From: Sphingomonas sp. 1F27F7B
Lineage (GTDB): Bacteria > Pseudomonadota > Alphaproteobacteria > Sphingomonadales > Sphingomonadaceae
DNA length: 64,000 bases
Assembly: GCF_005503355.1 (NCBI RefSeq)
Contig: NZ_SCMK01000009.1
Location: 114,584 to 178,583 of the forward strand
Reading direction: 5' to 3'
Below, piece after piece: positions 18,347 to 27,419 of this stretch. How positions within the stretch are numbered: position 1 is the first letter of the stretch; every line of letters begins with the position of its first letter. Below the pieces are notes generated by a model. That model was not told where the DNA came from, did not search any database, and worked only from the letters and a program-made list of their open reading frames with translations. A program made the position numbers and the translations under genes.

Positions 18347-19169
18347 TTTCGCGCCGACCCTCCGCTCGACCAGGGAACGCCATTCCGGCACGCGCAGCCA
18401 TGTCGGCGATCGGGAGTTTGATCAAGGTCTCGGCTTCACGGCACCGCGCATCGGCGATCACGTCGTCCTCGCGTTCTCCGGCGCCCGGATGACACATGAC
18501 CAGGTGCATGCCCCGCCCGCCGCGCAGGAAGCGGCCGAACAGGTCCGCATAATCGCTGGCGAAGTCATAATGGCCGCCAAAGCTGTCATTGGTGGCGATG
18601 CCATAGGCCGCCGCGGCGCGGCGGAAGCCCCGCGTATGGAAGCTGCTTCCGATCGCCTTGCCCAGGAACGGGCGCCGCACCATCGACGAGAAGCGATCCG
18701 AACAGGCGCGAACCCAGCTGCGGGGCGCGCGGCACGCGACTTCGGCAAGCACGAGCTCGCGTATTCCGGTCAGGGCATGGGCGTGCTGGTGACCGTCGAC
18801 GAAATCGGGTGCGCGGCCCATCGCCTGCGCGAACGCCGCGAATTGCGCGCGAATCTCGTCGGCGATCTCGCCGAACGGCAGATTCCAGCGCGCCGCCCTA
18901 CGCTGGAGCGTATTGATGTCGGGCAGCACGCCGCGCGGCGCCAGCTCGGGCATGTGAGTGAGCGGCTTCTCGCCGGTGAGGGTGAGGTGGAGGCCGATCT
19001 GGACGTGCGACGGGACGGTCTGAAGCAACAGGCTGTCGCGGTGCCAGCCGGGCATGCCGGTCATGCAGCTGATGGCATTGATCTTGCCTGCCACGGCGAG
19101 CTCGACAATGGTTTCGCTCACTGCCCGCGAATAGGCGAAATCGTCAGCGCACAGAATGAGTCGGGACAA
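18267..19169 (-). CDS. ChbG/YdjC-family carbohydrate deacetylase
   Basis: 300 residues of the ChbG/HpnK polysaccharide-deacetylase-like family. Metal-site motifs are LILCADDFAYS at the N-terminus, the IGLHLTLTGEKPL stretch, DFVDGHQHAHAL and HLVMCHPGAG, so Asp and His ligands are all present. Family members remove N-acetyl groups from amino sugars (chitooligosaccharides, or HpnK in hopanoid modification). The TTG at 19169 has an AGGAG box about 8 bases upstream and matches the family N-terminus. The last ~35 residues are Arg/Ala-rich, do not look like the family, and are read in a different frame from the overlapping sigma-factor gene, suggesting loss of the original stop. The start overlaps the GT2 gene by 26 bp, which suggests the two act together on a surface glycan or lipid. 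Confidence 0.88.
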   Translation of the reverse strand: MSRLILCADDFAYSRAVSETIVELAVAGKINAISCMTGMPGWHRDSLLLQTVPSHVQIGLHLTLTGEKPLTHMPELAPRGVLPDINTLQRRAARWNLPFGEIADEIRAQFAAFAQAMGRAPDFVDGHQHAHALTGIRELVLAEVACRAPRSWVRACSDRFSSMVRRPFLGKAIGSSFHTRGFRRAAAAYGIATNDSFGGHYDFASDYADLFGRFLRGGRGMHLVMCHPGAGEREDDVIADARCREAETLIKLPIADMAARAGMAFPGRAEGRRESVARRSEGHFPRAEAHVAAASGRAAG

Positions 19170-20016
19170 GCTTGGTCTCCTCTGTCTGCTGGAACTGGCG
19201 CTCACGGATGTTGTGGCTGAGCAGCCGGCGCTTTCGCAGGCGGGCCGAAAGGAACGAATAGAAGAACCAGTCGCCGGCCCAGGGCGCGGCCACGGAATAG
19301 GCAAGCCGCTCGAACAGGGTCCAGCGGATCGAATCGCGGTCCCGCTCGCGGGGCGAGGGCATGCACCATAGGGCATCGGAATAGTGCATCGTGCCCTTGC
19401 GCATGATGCGGTGGATCACTTCATGATCCTCCAGCACGAAGTTCCAGCGATCGGGATCGAAGCCGCCTACCGCGCGCAGCGTCGCGGTGCAGAAGGCCTG
19501 ACCGGCGCCCCCGGTATGCGATTGGCGCGGAAGCAGGCGCGCGGCCTTGCGGATCGTCTCGGCGCGTGCCGCGCGGTCGTCGGCATCGGCGCCCGGCGCG
19601 ACGAAATAGGCGCCTGCGGCCACGCAATTGCGCCGCGACAGCAGCTCGCCCGCCGCGGCGAGATAATGCGGGGGATATAGCGTGTCGGCGTCGCAAGTGG
19701 CGGTCCAGCGCGTACGGGACCAGCCGAAGCCGGCACGCAACGCGGCGACCTTGCCGGGCGCGCGCTCGGTGACCAGCATATAGTCGAGCCCGTGGCGCCG
19801 CGCCGCCGCCTCCGCGATCGCCCCGCTGCCGTCGCTCGAGCCATTGTCGACCAGGACCAGCCGGAACGGCACGGTTTGCCGCGCAAGGCTGGCGATCGTG
19901 CCGGCCAGCAATTCCCGTTCATTGAAGAACGGGACGACCACCGTCCAATCCACAGCCATATCCGGCGCGGCGCGGTTCGCCGATGGCGGCAGCTCACGCT
20001 CCAGGTCGATGTACAT
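19144..20016 (-). CDS. Family 2 glycosyltransferase
   Basis: 290 residues with the GT-A fold: WTVVVPFFNERELLAGTI at the start, LVLVDNGSSDGSG, and the nucleotide-sugar/metal motif TCDADTLYPP (DxD-like). A later acidic stretch FVLEDHEVIHRIM corresponds to the catalytic-base ED motif. There are no clear membrane helices, so it is probably cytoplasmic or membrane-associated. ATG 20016 gives MYIDLEREL; an ATG 18 codons further in (MAVDWTVVV) is an alternative start. It is the first gene of the minus-strand run leading to the deacetylase and the FecI module, and is divergent from a GT39-like gene 214 bp away. The donor and acceptor are unknown. Confidence 0.88.
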   Translation of the reverse strand: MYIDLERELPPSANRAAPDMAVDWTVVVPFFNERELLAGTIASLARQTVPFRLVLVDNGSSDGSGAIAEAAARRHGLDYMLVTERAPGKVAALRAGFGWSRTRWTATCDADTLYPPHYLAAAGELLSRRNCVAAGAYFVAPGADADDRAARAETIRKAARLLPRQSHTGGAGQAFCTATLRAVGGFDPDRWNFVLEDHEVIHRIMRKGTMHYSDALWCMPSPRERDRDSIRWTLFERLAYSVAAPWAGDWFFYSFLSARLRKRRLLSHNIRERQFQQTEETKLVPTHSVR

Positions 20017-20230
20017 ACTCTGCCCCAATCCCCGACAGTCCACCGGGATCGAGCTCGAGCGCGGCGGCTGCGAAATCATCTGCCGGCGCCGCGTTTGGCT
20101 CTCCCCGATACCGTCCTGACGATGCCGCGAGGGGCGACCCCCACATCGCCACCGAAAAATAGTTTCCATGACGCTGGGAGCCGAACCTCATAGGATTCGA
20201 TGGGAACCAACGGGGAAGGGCGAGCGGGGG

Positions 20231-21691
20231 ATGATCCGGGCAGGGACGTATCGAAATGCGGTGACGTTCTTGATCTTGCTGATGTTCGCGGTGGCGGTGC
20301 GCGCGCGCGATTTCGGCAATCCGTCGATCCATGTCGACGAGCAATTCTATCTGCTCGTCGGCGACAGGATGCTGCACGGGGCACTGCCCTATCTCGATAT
20401 CTGGGACCGAAAGCCGATCGGGCTGTTCCTGCTCTTCGCGGGCATGCGGCTGCTGCCCGGCGACGGCATCCTCGCCTATCAGCTGGTCGCGACGCTGTGC
20501 GCCGCGCTGACCGGGTTGATCGTGGCGCTCGGCGCGCGGCGGCTCGGCGCGCGTCCGCTCGGGGTGCTGCTCGCCGGTTGTGCCTATATCCTGTGGCTGT
20601 CGTTCCTGAGCGGGCGCGGCGGCCAGTCGCCGGTCTATTATAATCTGCTGATGGCGGCGGGCGGGTATCTGACCCTGTGCCTGCCCGAGCGGGCACGGCA
20701 CGGAAAGATCGGCGCGATACTTGCCAGCGGCATGGTCGCCTGCCTGCTCGCCGGCCTTGCCATCCAGATAAAATACACGCCGCTGGTGGAAGGTGCGTTC
20801 TTCGGGATCGCCCATCTCTGGTACCTGCATCGCGCCGGCGCCCGGATCGCCCTGACGATCGGCGCCGGCATGCTCTGGGCAACGCTCGGAATCGCGCCCA
20901 CCCTGGCGGCGATCCTCTATTTCAAGGCGCAGGGAGCCGCGGCATTCGACGCCTTCTGGTTCTCGAATTTCACTTCGATCGCCCTGCGGCGAGGCTATCC
21001 CGCCGGCAAGATCGCCGCGCGGCTCGCGGGGTCGGCGGCGCAGCTCTCGCCCTTCGTCCTGGCCGCCGCCATGGCCCGGCGCTTCTCCGATCGCGACGAG
21101 GCGCTGGCGATCTGCTTCGCCTGGCTCGCGGCGGCGCTGATCGCCTTTGCGATGATCGGCGCGTTCTTCGATCACTATGCGCTGCCGCTGCTCGGCCCGC
21201 TGGCGATGATCGCAGGGCCGGCGCTGGGCCGATCGCGGCTTGCGCAAGGGCTGGCGGCCGCAGCCGCGCTCATCCTGGCCGTCTTCCACCTTTCGACCGA
21301 GCGCGACTATCGCACGAGCATCTACACGGCGGCACGGGTGATCGAAGCGCATTCGGCCACCGGCTGCCCCTATGTCTTCGCCGGAGATTCGGTGCTCTAT
21401 GTGCTCGCACGCGCCTGTGTGCCCACGCGATATGCCTTTCCTTCGACACTGGCCTATGCTGCCGAACAGGGCGCGACCGGAACCGACGAGGCGGCCGAGG
21501 TCCGGCGGATCCTCGCGCGCCGGCCGCCAGTGATCGTCACGCTCGACGCGCCGCTTTCGCCCTGGAACACAGCCAGCAAGGCCGTGATCGACGCGGCGTT
21601 GCAGCGCGACTATTCGCTCGCGCTCTCGCAGTGGCGCGAGGAGGAGCATCTCCTCGTCTACGTCCGCCACGACCCGCCGGCGCGCCGATGA
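20231..21691 (+). CDS. GT39/ArnT-like integral membrane glycosyltransferase
   Basis: 486 residues with about ten membrane segments. After TM1 comes HVDEQFYLLVGDRMLHGA, the acidic first periplasmic loop typical of polyprenyl-phosphate-sugar transferases of the GT-C fold (PMT/ArnT), where the Asp/Glu pair is catalytic, followed by DIWDRKPIGLFLL. These enzymes transfer a sugar from undecaprenyl-phosphate to lipid, protein or glycan at the periplasmic face. The ATG at 20231 follows a purine-rich box; an ATG at 20168 would add a hydrophilic extension. Divergence from the GT2 and deacetylase genes suggests one surface-glycan pathway in which a lipid-linked sugar is made and then transferred. Confidence 0.85.
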   Translation: MIRAGTYRNAVTFLILLMFAVAVRARDFGNPSIHVDEQFYLLVGDRMLHGALPYLDIWDRKPIGLFLLFAGMRLLPGDGILAYQLVATLCAALTGLIVALGARRLGARPLGVLLAGCAYILWLSFLSGRGGQSPVYYNLLMAAGGYLTLCLPERARHGKIGAILASGMVACLLAGLAIQIKYTPLVEGAFFGIAHLWYLHRAGARIALTIGAGMLWATLGIAPTLAAILYFKAQGAAAFDAFWFSNFTSIALRRGYPAGKIAARLAGSAAQLSPFVLAAAMARRFSDRDEALAICFAWLAAALIAFAMIGAFFDHYALPLLGPLAMIAGPALGRSRLAQGLAAAAALILAVFHLSTERDYRTSIYTAARVIEAHSATGCPYVFAGDSVLYVLARACVPTRYAFPSTLAYAAEQGATGTDEAAEVRRILARRPPVIVTLDAPLSPWNTASKAVIDAALQRDYSLALSQWREEEHLLVYVRHDPPARR

Positions 21692-21767
21692 GGATTTTTC
21701 GCGGCCCGAAGTGAGAGTCGACCCCTGCCGTGTCGTCTGTCCCTGAAAGATCGGGGGAATACGCGGA

Positions 21768-22295
21768 ATGCACTTCGCGCGGATCGTTATCGCTTCGGCA
21801 CTTGCCTGGATTGCCATCGCCCTCCCGCCGGCTGCGAACGCGCAGATCGGCGAGGATTCGGACTATTGCCGGACCGGCCGAGGACCGGCGATCCAGGTCA
21901 ACGTCCAGGGATTGAAGGATCGCAGCGGCGAGCTCTGGCTCGAGCTCTATCCGCCGAACGACACCGATTATCTGCGGACCGACACGGATCTGGTCGCCGA
22001 GGGCAAGGTTTTCCGCCGCACCCGGTCGCGGCTGCCCGCCACCGGCAATGTGGCGATCTGCGTCCGCGTCCCCCAGCCCGGCACCTATGCGGTCCTGCTT
22101 CGGCACAACCGGGTGGGGCGCGACAAATTCTCCTTCTGGAGCGACGGCGCCGGCATACCTGCGAACCGGGCGCTCGTGCGCAGCAAGCCGACCGTGGAAC
22201 AGGCCAAGGTGATCGCCGGCGCCGGCATCACCACCGTAAGCGTGCAGATGCAGTATCTGCACGGCTTCGGTTTTTCGCCGCGCAGCTCGAAATGA
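21768..22295 (+). CDS. Exported DUF2141-family protein
   Basis: 175 residues with a clear signal peptide (MHFARIVIASALAWIAIA... cleaved near AANA-QI) followed by a DUF2141 domain: IQVNVQGLKDRSGELWLELY, AICVRVPQPGTYAVLLRHN, DKFSFWSDGAGIP. The family is secreted, beta-rich and of unknown function. The stop codon overlaps the start of the next gene (ATGA), so it is coupled to an LptF/LptG-family permease, hinting at an envelope role. Confidence 0.85.
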   Translation: MHFARIVIASALAWIAIALPPAANAQIGEDSDYCRTGRGPAIQVNVQGLKDRSGELWLELYPPNDTDYLRTDTDLVAEGKVFRRTRSRLPATGNVAICVRVPQPGTYAVLLRHNRVGRDKFSFWSDGAGIPANRALVRSKPTVEQAKVIAGAGITTVSVQMQYLHGFGFSPRSSK

Positions 22296-23626
22296 TCGGC
22301 GGCATCTTCGATCGCTACTGGACCGCGAAGATCGCGGTTCGCTTCGTCGTGATCGTCTCGATCATTCCGGCGATCCTCCAGCTGGAGAATTTGCGGCGCC
22401 TGCTCTCGGAGGTGCAGAAGAGCAGCGATGCGATGCTGCTGCTGGTCCGGCTCATCGTCGCGCTGATCCCGGAGCATCTGAGCGACGCGGTGCCCGTCGC
22501 GCTGATGCTGGCCTCGGCCATGGCGGTGCGGCAGATGGTCTTGCGCGGCGAATGGCAGATCGCCGCGGCCGCCGGCATGAGCCGCCTGCGCATCATGGCC
22601 GTTCCGCTCGCCTTTGCCGCACTCGTCGCCGGTGCTCAATTCGTCGTCGGGTTCGAACTGCGGCCCGCCGGTGAGCGCACGCTCGATACCATTTATCGCG
22701 AGATGCAGACCGGGGAACATGGCCTGCCCCTGCCGCTTGGCGAGCCGATCGAGCTCGACGCTTCGACCACGCTCTTCGTCGGCGGGCTGGGAAGCGGGAG
22801 GGAGCGCCGGCTCGAGGAAGTCGTCGTCCGCCGCGGCGAGGACAGCTTCAGCGCGCCGCGCGCCGATATCGGCTTCTCGCCCGACGGCGGCGTGCGGTTG
22901 CGGCTTCGCGACGGCGTCGGCGTGATTCGCGCGGAGGGGGATCAGGTCCGTGCCGTCCGCTTCGAACGCATGGACTTTTCCGGCAAGCCGGCGGGGATCG
23001 GCATGGTCGACGAAGACCCGATGCACCGCTTCGATCGGCTTTCGACCGCGGACCTAATCGCGAAGATGCGCAATGGCCCTCCGCTCGATCGCCAGTCGGC
23101 GCTGACCGTATTGGTGATGCGCATGGACAGCGTGCTGTTCTGCCTGCTCATCCCCTGGTTCGCTATTCCCCTGGGCAAGCCCCCTCGGCGCAAGGAAAGC
23201 GCAGCCGGAATCCTCGCATCGATCGTGCTGGTCGTGCTGCACCTGAAACTGGCCGCATCGATCGAAACGCATTTCGCCGCGCAGATATTGCTGGCGGAGG
23301 CACTGCACCTGTGCCTTTGGATAGCGGCGGCGGCCATGCTGATCCACCTCGAACAGGTCCATGGCGAAGGCGTTGTCGACCAACTCGCCAACCGGCTGGG
23401 GGCGACCCTGCAACGCCTGCGCAAGCGGCATCGAGCGGCTTCCTCCACTATCCATGCCGAGGCCGTTCATGCCGAGCCCCTCCATGCCGATGGCCGGGGA
23501 TCGCCCGGCCCCAGAATTGGTGCATTCTGGATGGCGCAGCTGGATGAAGCGGATAATCGGCGCAGACGGCGGCAGTCAGCGTCCGCGCGTCCGGAAGTCG
23601 CGGTTCCGCTTTCAGCCGCACTGTGA
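22292..23626 (+). CDS. LptF/LptG (YjgP/YjgQ)-family permease
   Basis: 444 residues. The arrangement is that of LptF/G: N-terminal helices (IFDRYWTAKIAVRFVVIV, LIPEHLSDAVPVALMLASAMAV, and WQIAAAAGMSRLRIM), a periplasmic beta-jellyroll region (about residues 120-260) and C-terminal helices beginning at LTVLVMRMDSVLF. LptF and LptG move lipopolysaccharide from the inner membrane toward LptC/A with the LptB ATPase. Here only one permease is present and its partner is a DUF2141 gene, so it may be a specialised paralogue rather than the essential pair. The C-terminal ~60 residues are low complexity with a short repeated HAE motif. ATG overlaps the previous stop. Confidence 0.85.
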   Translation: MIGGIFDRYWTAKIAVRFVVIVSIIPAILQLENLRRLLSEVQKSSDAMLLLVRLIVALIPEHLSDAVPVALMLASAMAVRQMVLRGEWQIAAAAGMSRLRIMAVPLAFAALVAGAQFVVGFELRPAGERTLDTIYREMQTGEHGLPLPLGEPIELDASTTLFVGGLGSGRERRLEEVVVRRGEDSFSAPRADIGFSPDGGVRLRLRDGVGVIRAEGDQVRAVRFERMDFSGKPAGIGMVDEDPMHRFDRLSTADLIAKMRNGPPLDRQSALTVLVMRMDSVLFCLLIPWFAIPLGKPPRRKESAAGILASIVLVVLHLKLAASIETHFAAQILLAEALHLCLWIAAAAMLIHLEQVHGEGVVDQLANRLGATLQRLRKRHRAASSTIHAEAVHAEPLHADGRGSPGPRIGAFWMAQLDEADNRRRRRQSASARPEVAVPLSAAL

Positions 23627-24221
23627 TCCGCGAAGACTTGCCCGCTCTGCCGGCTCGGCCATCGCGGCTGGTCCGGCAGGCGCTGCAAGAGCCCGGCAAT
23701 GCCGGCACCGCGAATGCCCGATCATGGTTTCCGGGCAGGTCGCTTGCGAAAATCGCTCCACCATTGAAGGCGCCGATCTCGGGCGGGGCCTGAGAGGGCT
23801 CGTTCGCGCCTCGCCGCCGCAGCGCCTCTGCAAGTGCAGGCGAATATACCATGGTAGCGTTGAACCATACCGGGCACCGGGAATAGTCCGAGTGCGGCAC
23901 GGGGCACTTTCGCGCCCGTGCGGCCAAGGGGATGCGATGAACTCGCGAACCGATAACCCGTCGGACGATTGCGACAGTAGGCGCGCGCCGCGCGCCGGTC
24001 CGCATCGTGCCATCCCGATCCCGTCCCGGAGGACGGAAGGTCGATGAGCCTCGACGCCGCGATACGGGCGAAGGGTTGATCGCCTTCGCCTTCCGGGTTG
24101 TTCCCGAGAGGCAAGAATGAGCAACGCCTGATCTCTTCGCCGCCTGCTCGCCGCGCGCGGCTGCCGCGACATCCGTTTCCTGCCCGCACCCCACCATCTG
24201 CCGCTCCCACGCGGCGGAGCG
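23627..24221. promoter_or_regulatory. 595-bp leader/intergenic region before a TonB receptor gene
   Basis: No supported coding region on either strand. It contains several strong hairpins, including GCACGGG/CCCGTGC around 23900-23920 and GGCGAAGG/CCTTCGCC around 24072-24090, before the receptor start. This could be a structured 5' leader or simply GC-rich spacer. I do not see a complete cobalamin or thiamine riboswitch core. Confidence 0.35.
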
Positions 24222-26597
24222 ATGGCGCGTGCGCCGTCTTCAGAAAGAATTCCTGTGCTCTCATTCTCCAAAATCCTCATCCATTGCAGCCAATCCGCGC
24301 TGGCGATCGGCGCGATCGGCAGCATCGCCACGCCGGCCTGGGCGCAGACATCCGCGGTCGCGCCGGCGCCCGATGCGGAAGCGCAGCCGGACGCGGAAAT
24401 CACCGTGACCGGCAAGCGCTCCACGCTCTCCGACGGCACCAGGCGCCCGATCGAGGCAGGCGACTATGCCCTCACCAAGGGCGACTGGTCGGACGTGCTT
24501 TCCGGCAGCAGCGCCCTGGCGCTGGTGAAGAATCTTCCGGGCGTAACCTTCACATCGACCGATGCCTATGGCCTCGATCTGTCCGACGGGTTTCTGCTGG
24601 TGCGCGGGTTCCGCCAGAATGAACTTGCGATCACCCTTGAAGGCATTCCGCTGAACGACGGCAGCTATGGCAGCGTGACCGGCACCGCGCCGCTCAATAT
24701 CGGGGTCGCCGCCAATATCGATTCCGTCAGGATATCCCCTGGCTCCGCGGCGGTGAGCACGTTCTCGAACACGGGAAACGGCGGCGAAATGCGCTATGCC
24801 ATCGCCGATCCCAAGCCGCATTTCGCGATGGAGGTGACGCAGGGCCTCGGCGGGGACCACACCCTCGTGACCAGCGCCACGGTCAATACCGGCCGGATCG
24901 GCGAGGACGGGCCGCGGATGCTGTTCGGCATCGAGCGGATATCCAAGGACAAATATACCGGCGCGGGAACCCAATATATGCTGCGCGCCAACGCCAAGCT
25001 CGTCCAGGACCTTCCCTGGGGCGATCTAACCGCCTTCCTCTCCTTCGCCCGCGCGGAGATCTGGGGCTACAACAACACCTCGTTCGACATGCTGGCCAAG
25101 CTCGGCTGGAACGGGACCGACATCTTCTATCCCAACTATGCGCGCGCAGTCTTCATCGCGGCGCCCGAGAATGCGAGCAAGTCGTGCGGCGCGTACAGCT
25201 GCGGGGAGCTGGCGTCGCTCATCCCCTATGACACCGGCCAGGCGACCGGCGATTTCGTCGGAAACATCACCCATCGCTTCAATCTGACGGACCGGCTTTC
25301 CGGCAGCGTGACGGGCTATGCCGCGATCAGCAAATCCGACATCGAGATCTCGGATGTCTCGACGCCCTCGCAAACCGGCGCACCGTTTTCCTCGCAGGTC
25401 TGGCAGACGCGCCCCCGGCGTTTCGGGGGCACGGCGGACCTCAGCTGGAAGGGCGACCGCCACACCATCTCCGTCGGAGCCTGGGTGGAGCGCACTTCGT
25501 CCACCTCGCGCTTCGCCTATTATAATCAGCCGCTTCCGGGGCAGGGCGCGCCGCTGCGGGCGATCGGGCCCTATGATGTCTATGGGCCGGCCTTCCAGAT
25601 CGCCAACGACTCGCGCTGGAGGACCAGGTCGTTCCAGCTCTATGTGCGCGACGTCTTCAAGCCCAGCGATGCGCTGACGATCGATGCCGGCTTCAAATCG
25701 GTGAACTTCTCGACCAGCGGTGGCGGCATCGGCCCCGACCGGGCGCCGAACGGGACGCTCAGGACCATCGATCCCTTCCTGCCGCATCTGGCGATCGATT
25801 GGCATCCCGACGCCGGTACGTCGCTCTACCTCGACATCGCCAAGACGGCGATGGGCTATCGCGTGTCGTCACGCGGCAATATCGGGCCGGTGTCTTCCGC
25901 CTGGGCCGCGGACAACCAGGAGCTGTTCGATGCGGCACGCGCCACGCTGAAACCGGAGAAGGACTGGAACTTCACGGTCGGCGGATATCGCCGGTTCGGC
26001 GCGCTGAGCATCAATATCGACGCCTATTACGGCATCATCCTCAATCGCCTGCTCAACGGGACCAGCGGGCCGCAGTTCAATCCGGTGCGCACCGTCGGGA
26101 TCGTGCCGCGATCGGAGCTGATCGGCGCCGACGCGATCGTCGATCTGAAGCCCGCCCCCTGGCTGGACATCTCGCAGTCCGTTTCCGTCAGCAAGCTGCG
26201 CTATGCCGATGATCTGGTGGTGGCGGGGGAAGCCATGCCGCTCAAGGGGCATTTCCAGCCGGGCTATCCGGGCGTCTCGCTCATTTCCCAGGTCTCGGCG
26301 AAGCGCGGCCGGTTCGAGGCGGGGGCGACGAGCACGCTCTATCTCGACGATCCCTTCACCTACAGCAACGACATCCATGTCCCCGCCTATTGGCAAGTGA
26401 ACGCGCACGCCTCGTATCGCCTGCCGAAGCGCACCGGCCTGCCGGAACTGCTGTTTCGTCTCGATGTCAGCAACCTGCTCGACCGGCACAATATCGGGTC
26501 GGTGGGGATCGGCGGCTATTCGGTTTCCGGCGACTATCAGACGTTCATGCGCGCCGCGCCGCGCACCGTCCTGTTCAGCATGAACGCGAAAATCTGA
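24222..26597 (+). CDS. TonB-dependent outer-membrane receptor
   Basis: 791 residues from ATG 24222; a GTG at 24255 gives a cleaner signal peptide (LSFSKILIHCSQSALAIGAI... to PAWA-Q) and may be the true start. TonB-box-like segment EITVTGKRST is followed by a plug (LVKNLPGVTFTSTDAYGLDL, LLVRGFRQNELAITLEGIP, DSVRISPGSAAVSTF) and a full barrel ending TVLFSMNAKI. No STN domain is present. A CGAYSC cysteine pair occurs in an extracellular loop region. The gene stands alone with a small ORF behind it, so its substrate cannot be inferred from neighbours. Confidence 0.9.
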   Translation: MARAPSSERIPVLSFSKILIHCSQSALAIGAIGSIATPAWAQTSAVAPAPDAEAQPDAEITVTGKRSTLSDGTRRPIEAGDYALTKGDWSDVLSGSSALALVKNLPGVTFTSTDAYGLDLSDGFLLVRGFRQNELAITLEGIPLNDGSYGSVTGTAPLNIGVAANIDSVRISPGSAAVSTFSNTGNGGEMRYAIADPKPHFAMEVTQGLGGDHTLVTSATVNTGRIGEDGPRMLFGIERISKDKYTGAGTQYMLRANAKLVQDLPWGDLTAFLSFARAEIWGYNNTSFDMLAKLGWNGTDIFYPNYARAVFIAAPENASKSCGAYSCGELASLIPYDTGQATGDFVGNITHRFNLTDRLSGSVTGYAAISKSDIEISDVSTPSQTGAPFSSQVWQTRPRRFGGTADLSWKGDRHTISVGAWVERTSSTSRFAYYNQPLPGQGAPLRAIGPYDVYGPAFQIANDSRWRTRSFQLYVRDVFKPSDALTIDAGFKSVNFSTSGGGIGPDRAPNGTLRTIDPFLPHLAIDWHPDAGTSLYLDIAKTAMGYRVSSRGNIGPVSSAWAADNQELFDAARATLKPEKDWNFTVGGYRRFGALSINIDAYYGIILNRLLNGTSGPQFNPVRTVGIVPRSELIGADAIVDLKPAPWLDISQSVSVSKLRYADDLVVAGEAMPLKGHFQPGYPGVSLISQVSAKRGRFEAGATSTLYLDDPFTYSNDIHVPAYWQVNAHASYRLPKRTGLPELLFRLDVSNLLDRHNIGSVGIGGYSVSGDYQTFMRAAPRTVLFSMNAKI

Positions 26598-26613
26598 CAG
26601 ATGGAGGATGGCC

Positions 26614-26808
26614 ATGCCGCCGGATCATTTCCACAAGCCGATGCCGCTGGCGCTCCGGCTGCGACTGCGGCTGCTGACCGGCCTGGAGCTGCTGCTGCTG
26701 CCGCATCGCCGGAGGAGCCGCACGGCCGCGAGCCTGCTGGCATGGATCGATGCCGAGCATGTTCGCATCCATGATGCGGTCCATCGCGACGACGGTGGCC
26801 GGGCCTAG
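26614..26808 (+). CDS. Possible small protein behind the receptor gene
   Basis: 64 residues starting MPPDHFHKPMPLAL, preceded by a strong GGAGG box 6 bases upstream and 16 bp after the receptor stop. Leu/Arg-rich with one weakly hydrophobic stretch (TGLELLLLPHRR). It overlaps the end of the convergent response-regulator gene by 4 bp. No family recognised. The ribosome-binding site and tight spacing support it; lack of homology knowledge keeps confidence moderate. Confidence 0.45.
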   Translation: MPPDHFHKPMPLALRLRLRLLTGLELLLLPHRRRSRTAASLLAWIDAEHVRIHDAVHRDDGGRA

Positions 26809-27419
26809 CCGTGGATGCGATCAAAGGCGCGGACGAGATCGGGCAGCGTCCGCGCCTCCATCTTGCGCATCATGTGGCCACGGCGGACCTTCACCGTGAT
26901 CTCGCTCAGGCCAAGCTCGGCGGCGACCTGCTTGTTGAGCAGACCGCGCACCACCAGCCGCGCCACTTCGCGCTCGCCCGGGGAGAGCGCTTCCCACAAT
27001 TCCCGCACGCGACGCGTTTCCGCCGCAGCCGCGCGGCGCAAGCGATCGATCTCGATGCCGCGATTGATCGCGTCGAGCAGATCCTGATCGCGAAAGGGCT
27101 TGGTGAGGAACTCGATCGCGCCGTCCTTCATCGCGCGGACGCCCATCGCGATGTCGCCATGGCCGGTGATCATCACCGTCGGCAGGACGATGCCGCGTTC
27201 GGCCATATGGGCAAGAAACTCCATCCCGCTCTGGCCCGGCATGCGCACGTCGAGCACAAGGCAGGACGGCACCTCCGCCCGCGCCGCGCCGGCGAATTCC
27301 TGCACCGAGGCGAAGGATCGCGAACCCAGTGCGACGGAGGAAAGCAGATCCTCCAGCGCCTCGCGGACCGAGCGGTCGTCATCGACGATATAGACGATCG
27401 GGGATTCGGGATCGGTCAT
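26805..27419 (-). CDS. FixJ/NarL-type response regulator
   Basis: 204 residues. Receiver domain with acidic triad DDD at 13-15, phospho-Asp near residue 57 (LVLDVRMPG), and the Lys of EFLTKPFRD; then a LuxR-type HTH (ALSPGEREVARLVVRGLLNKQVAAELGLSEITVKV). Order and linker match FixJ/TodT regulators. It overlaps the kinase gene by 4 bp (ATGA) and is its partner. It lies downstream of mgtA on the same strand; targets are unknown. Confidence 0.93.
   Translation of the reverse strand: MTDPESPIVYIVDDDRSVREALEDLLSSVALGSRSFASVQEFAGAARAEVPSCLVLDVRMPGQSGMEFLAHMAERGIVLPTVMITGHGDIAMGVRAMKDGAIEFLTKPFRDQDLLDAINRGIEIDRLRRAAAAETRRVRELWEALSPGEREVARLVVRGLLNKQVAAELGLSEITVKVRRGHMMRKMEARTLPDLVRAFDRIHG

Noticed and set aside
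23880..24110. Possible cobalamin or thiamine riboswitch before the receptor gene
   Set aside because: Some GGGAA and GGAAGG-like words occur, but the conserved core and box order are not present.
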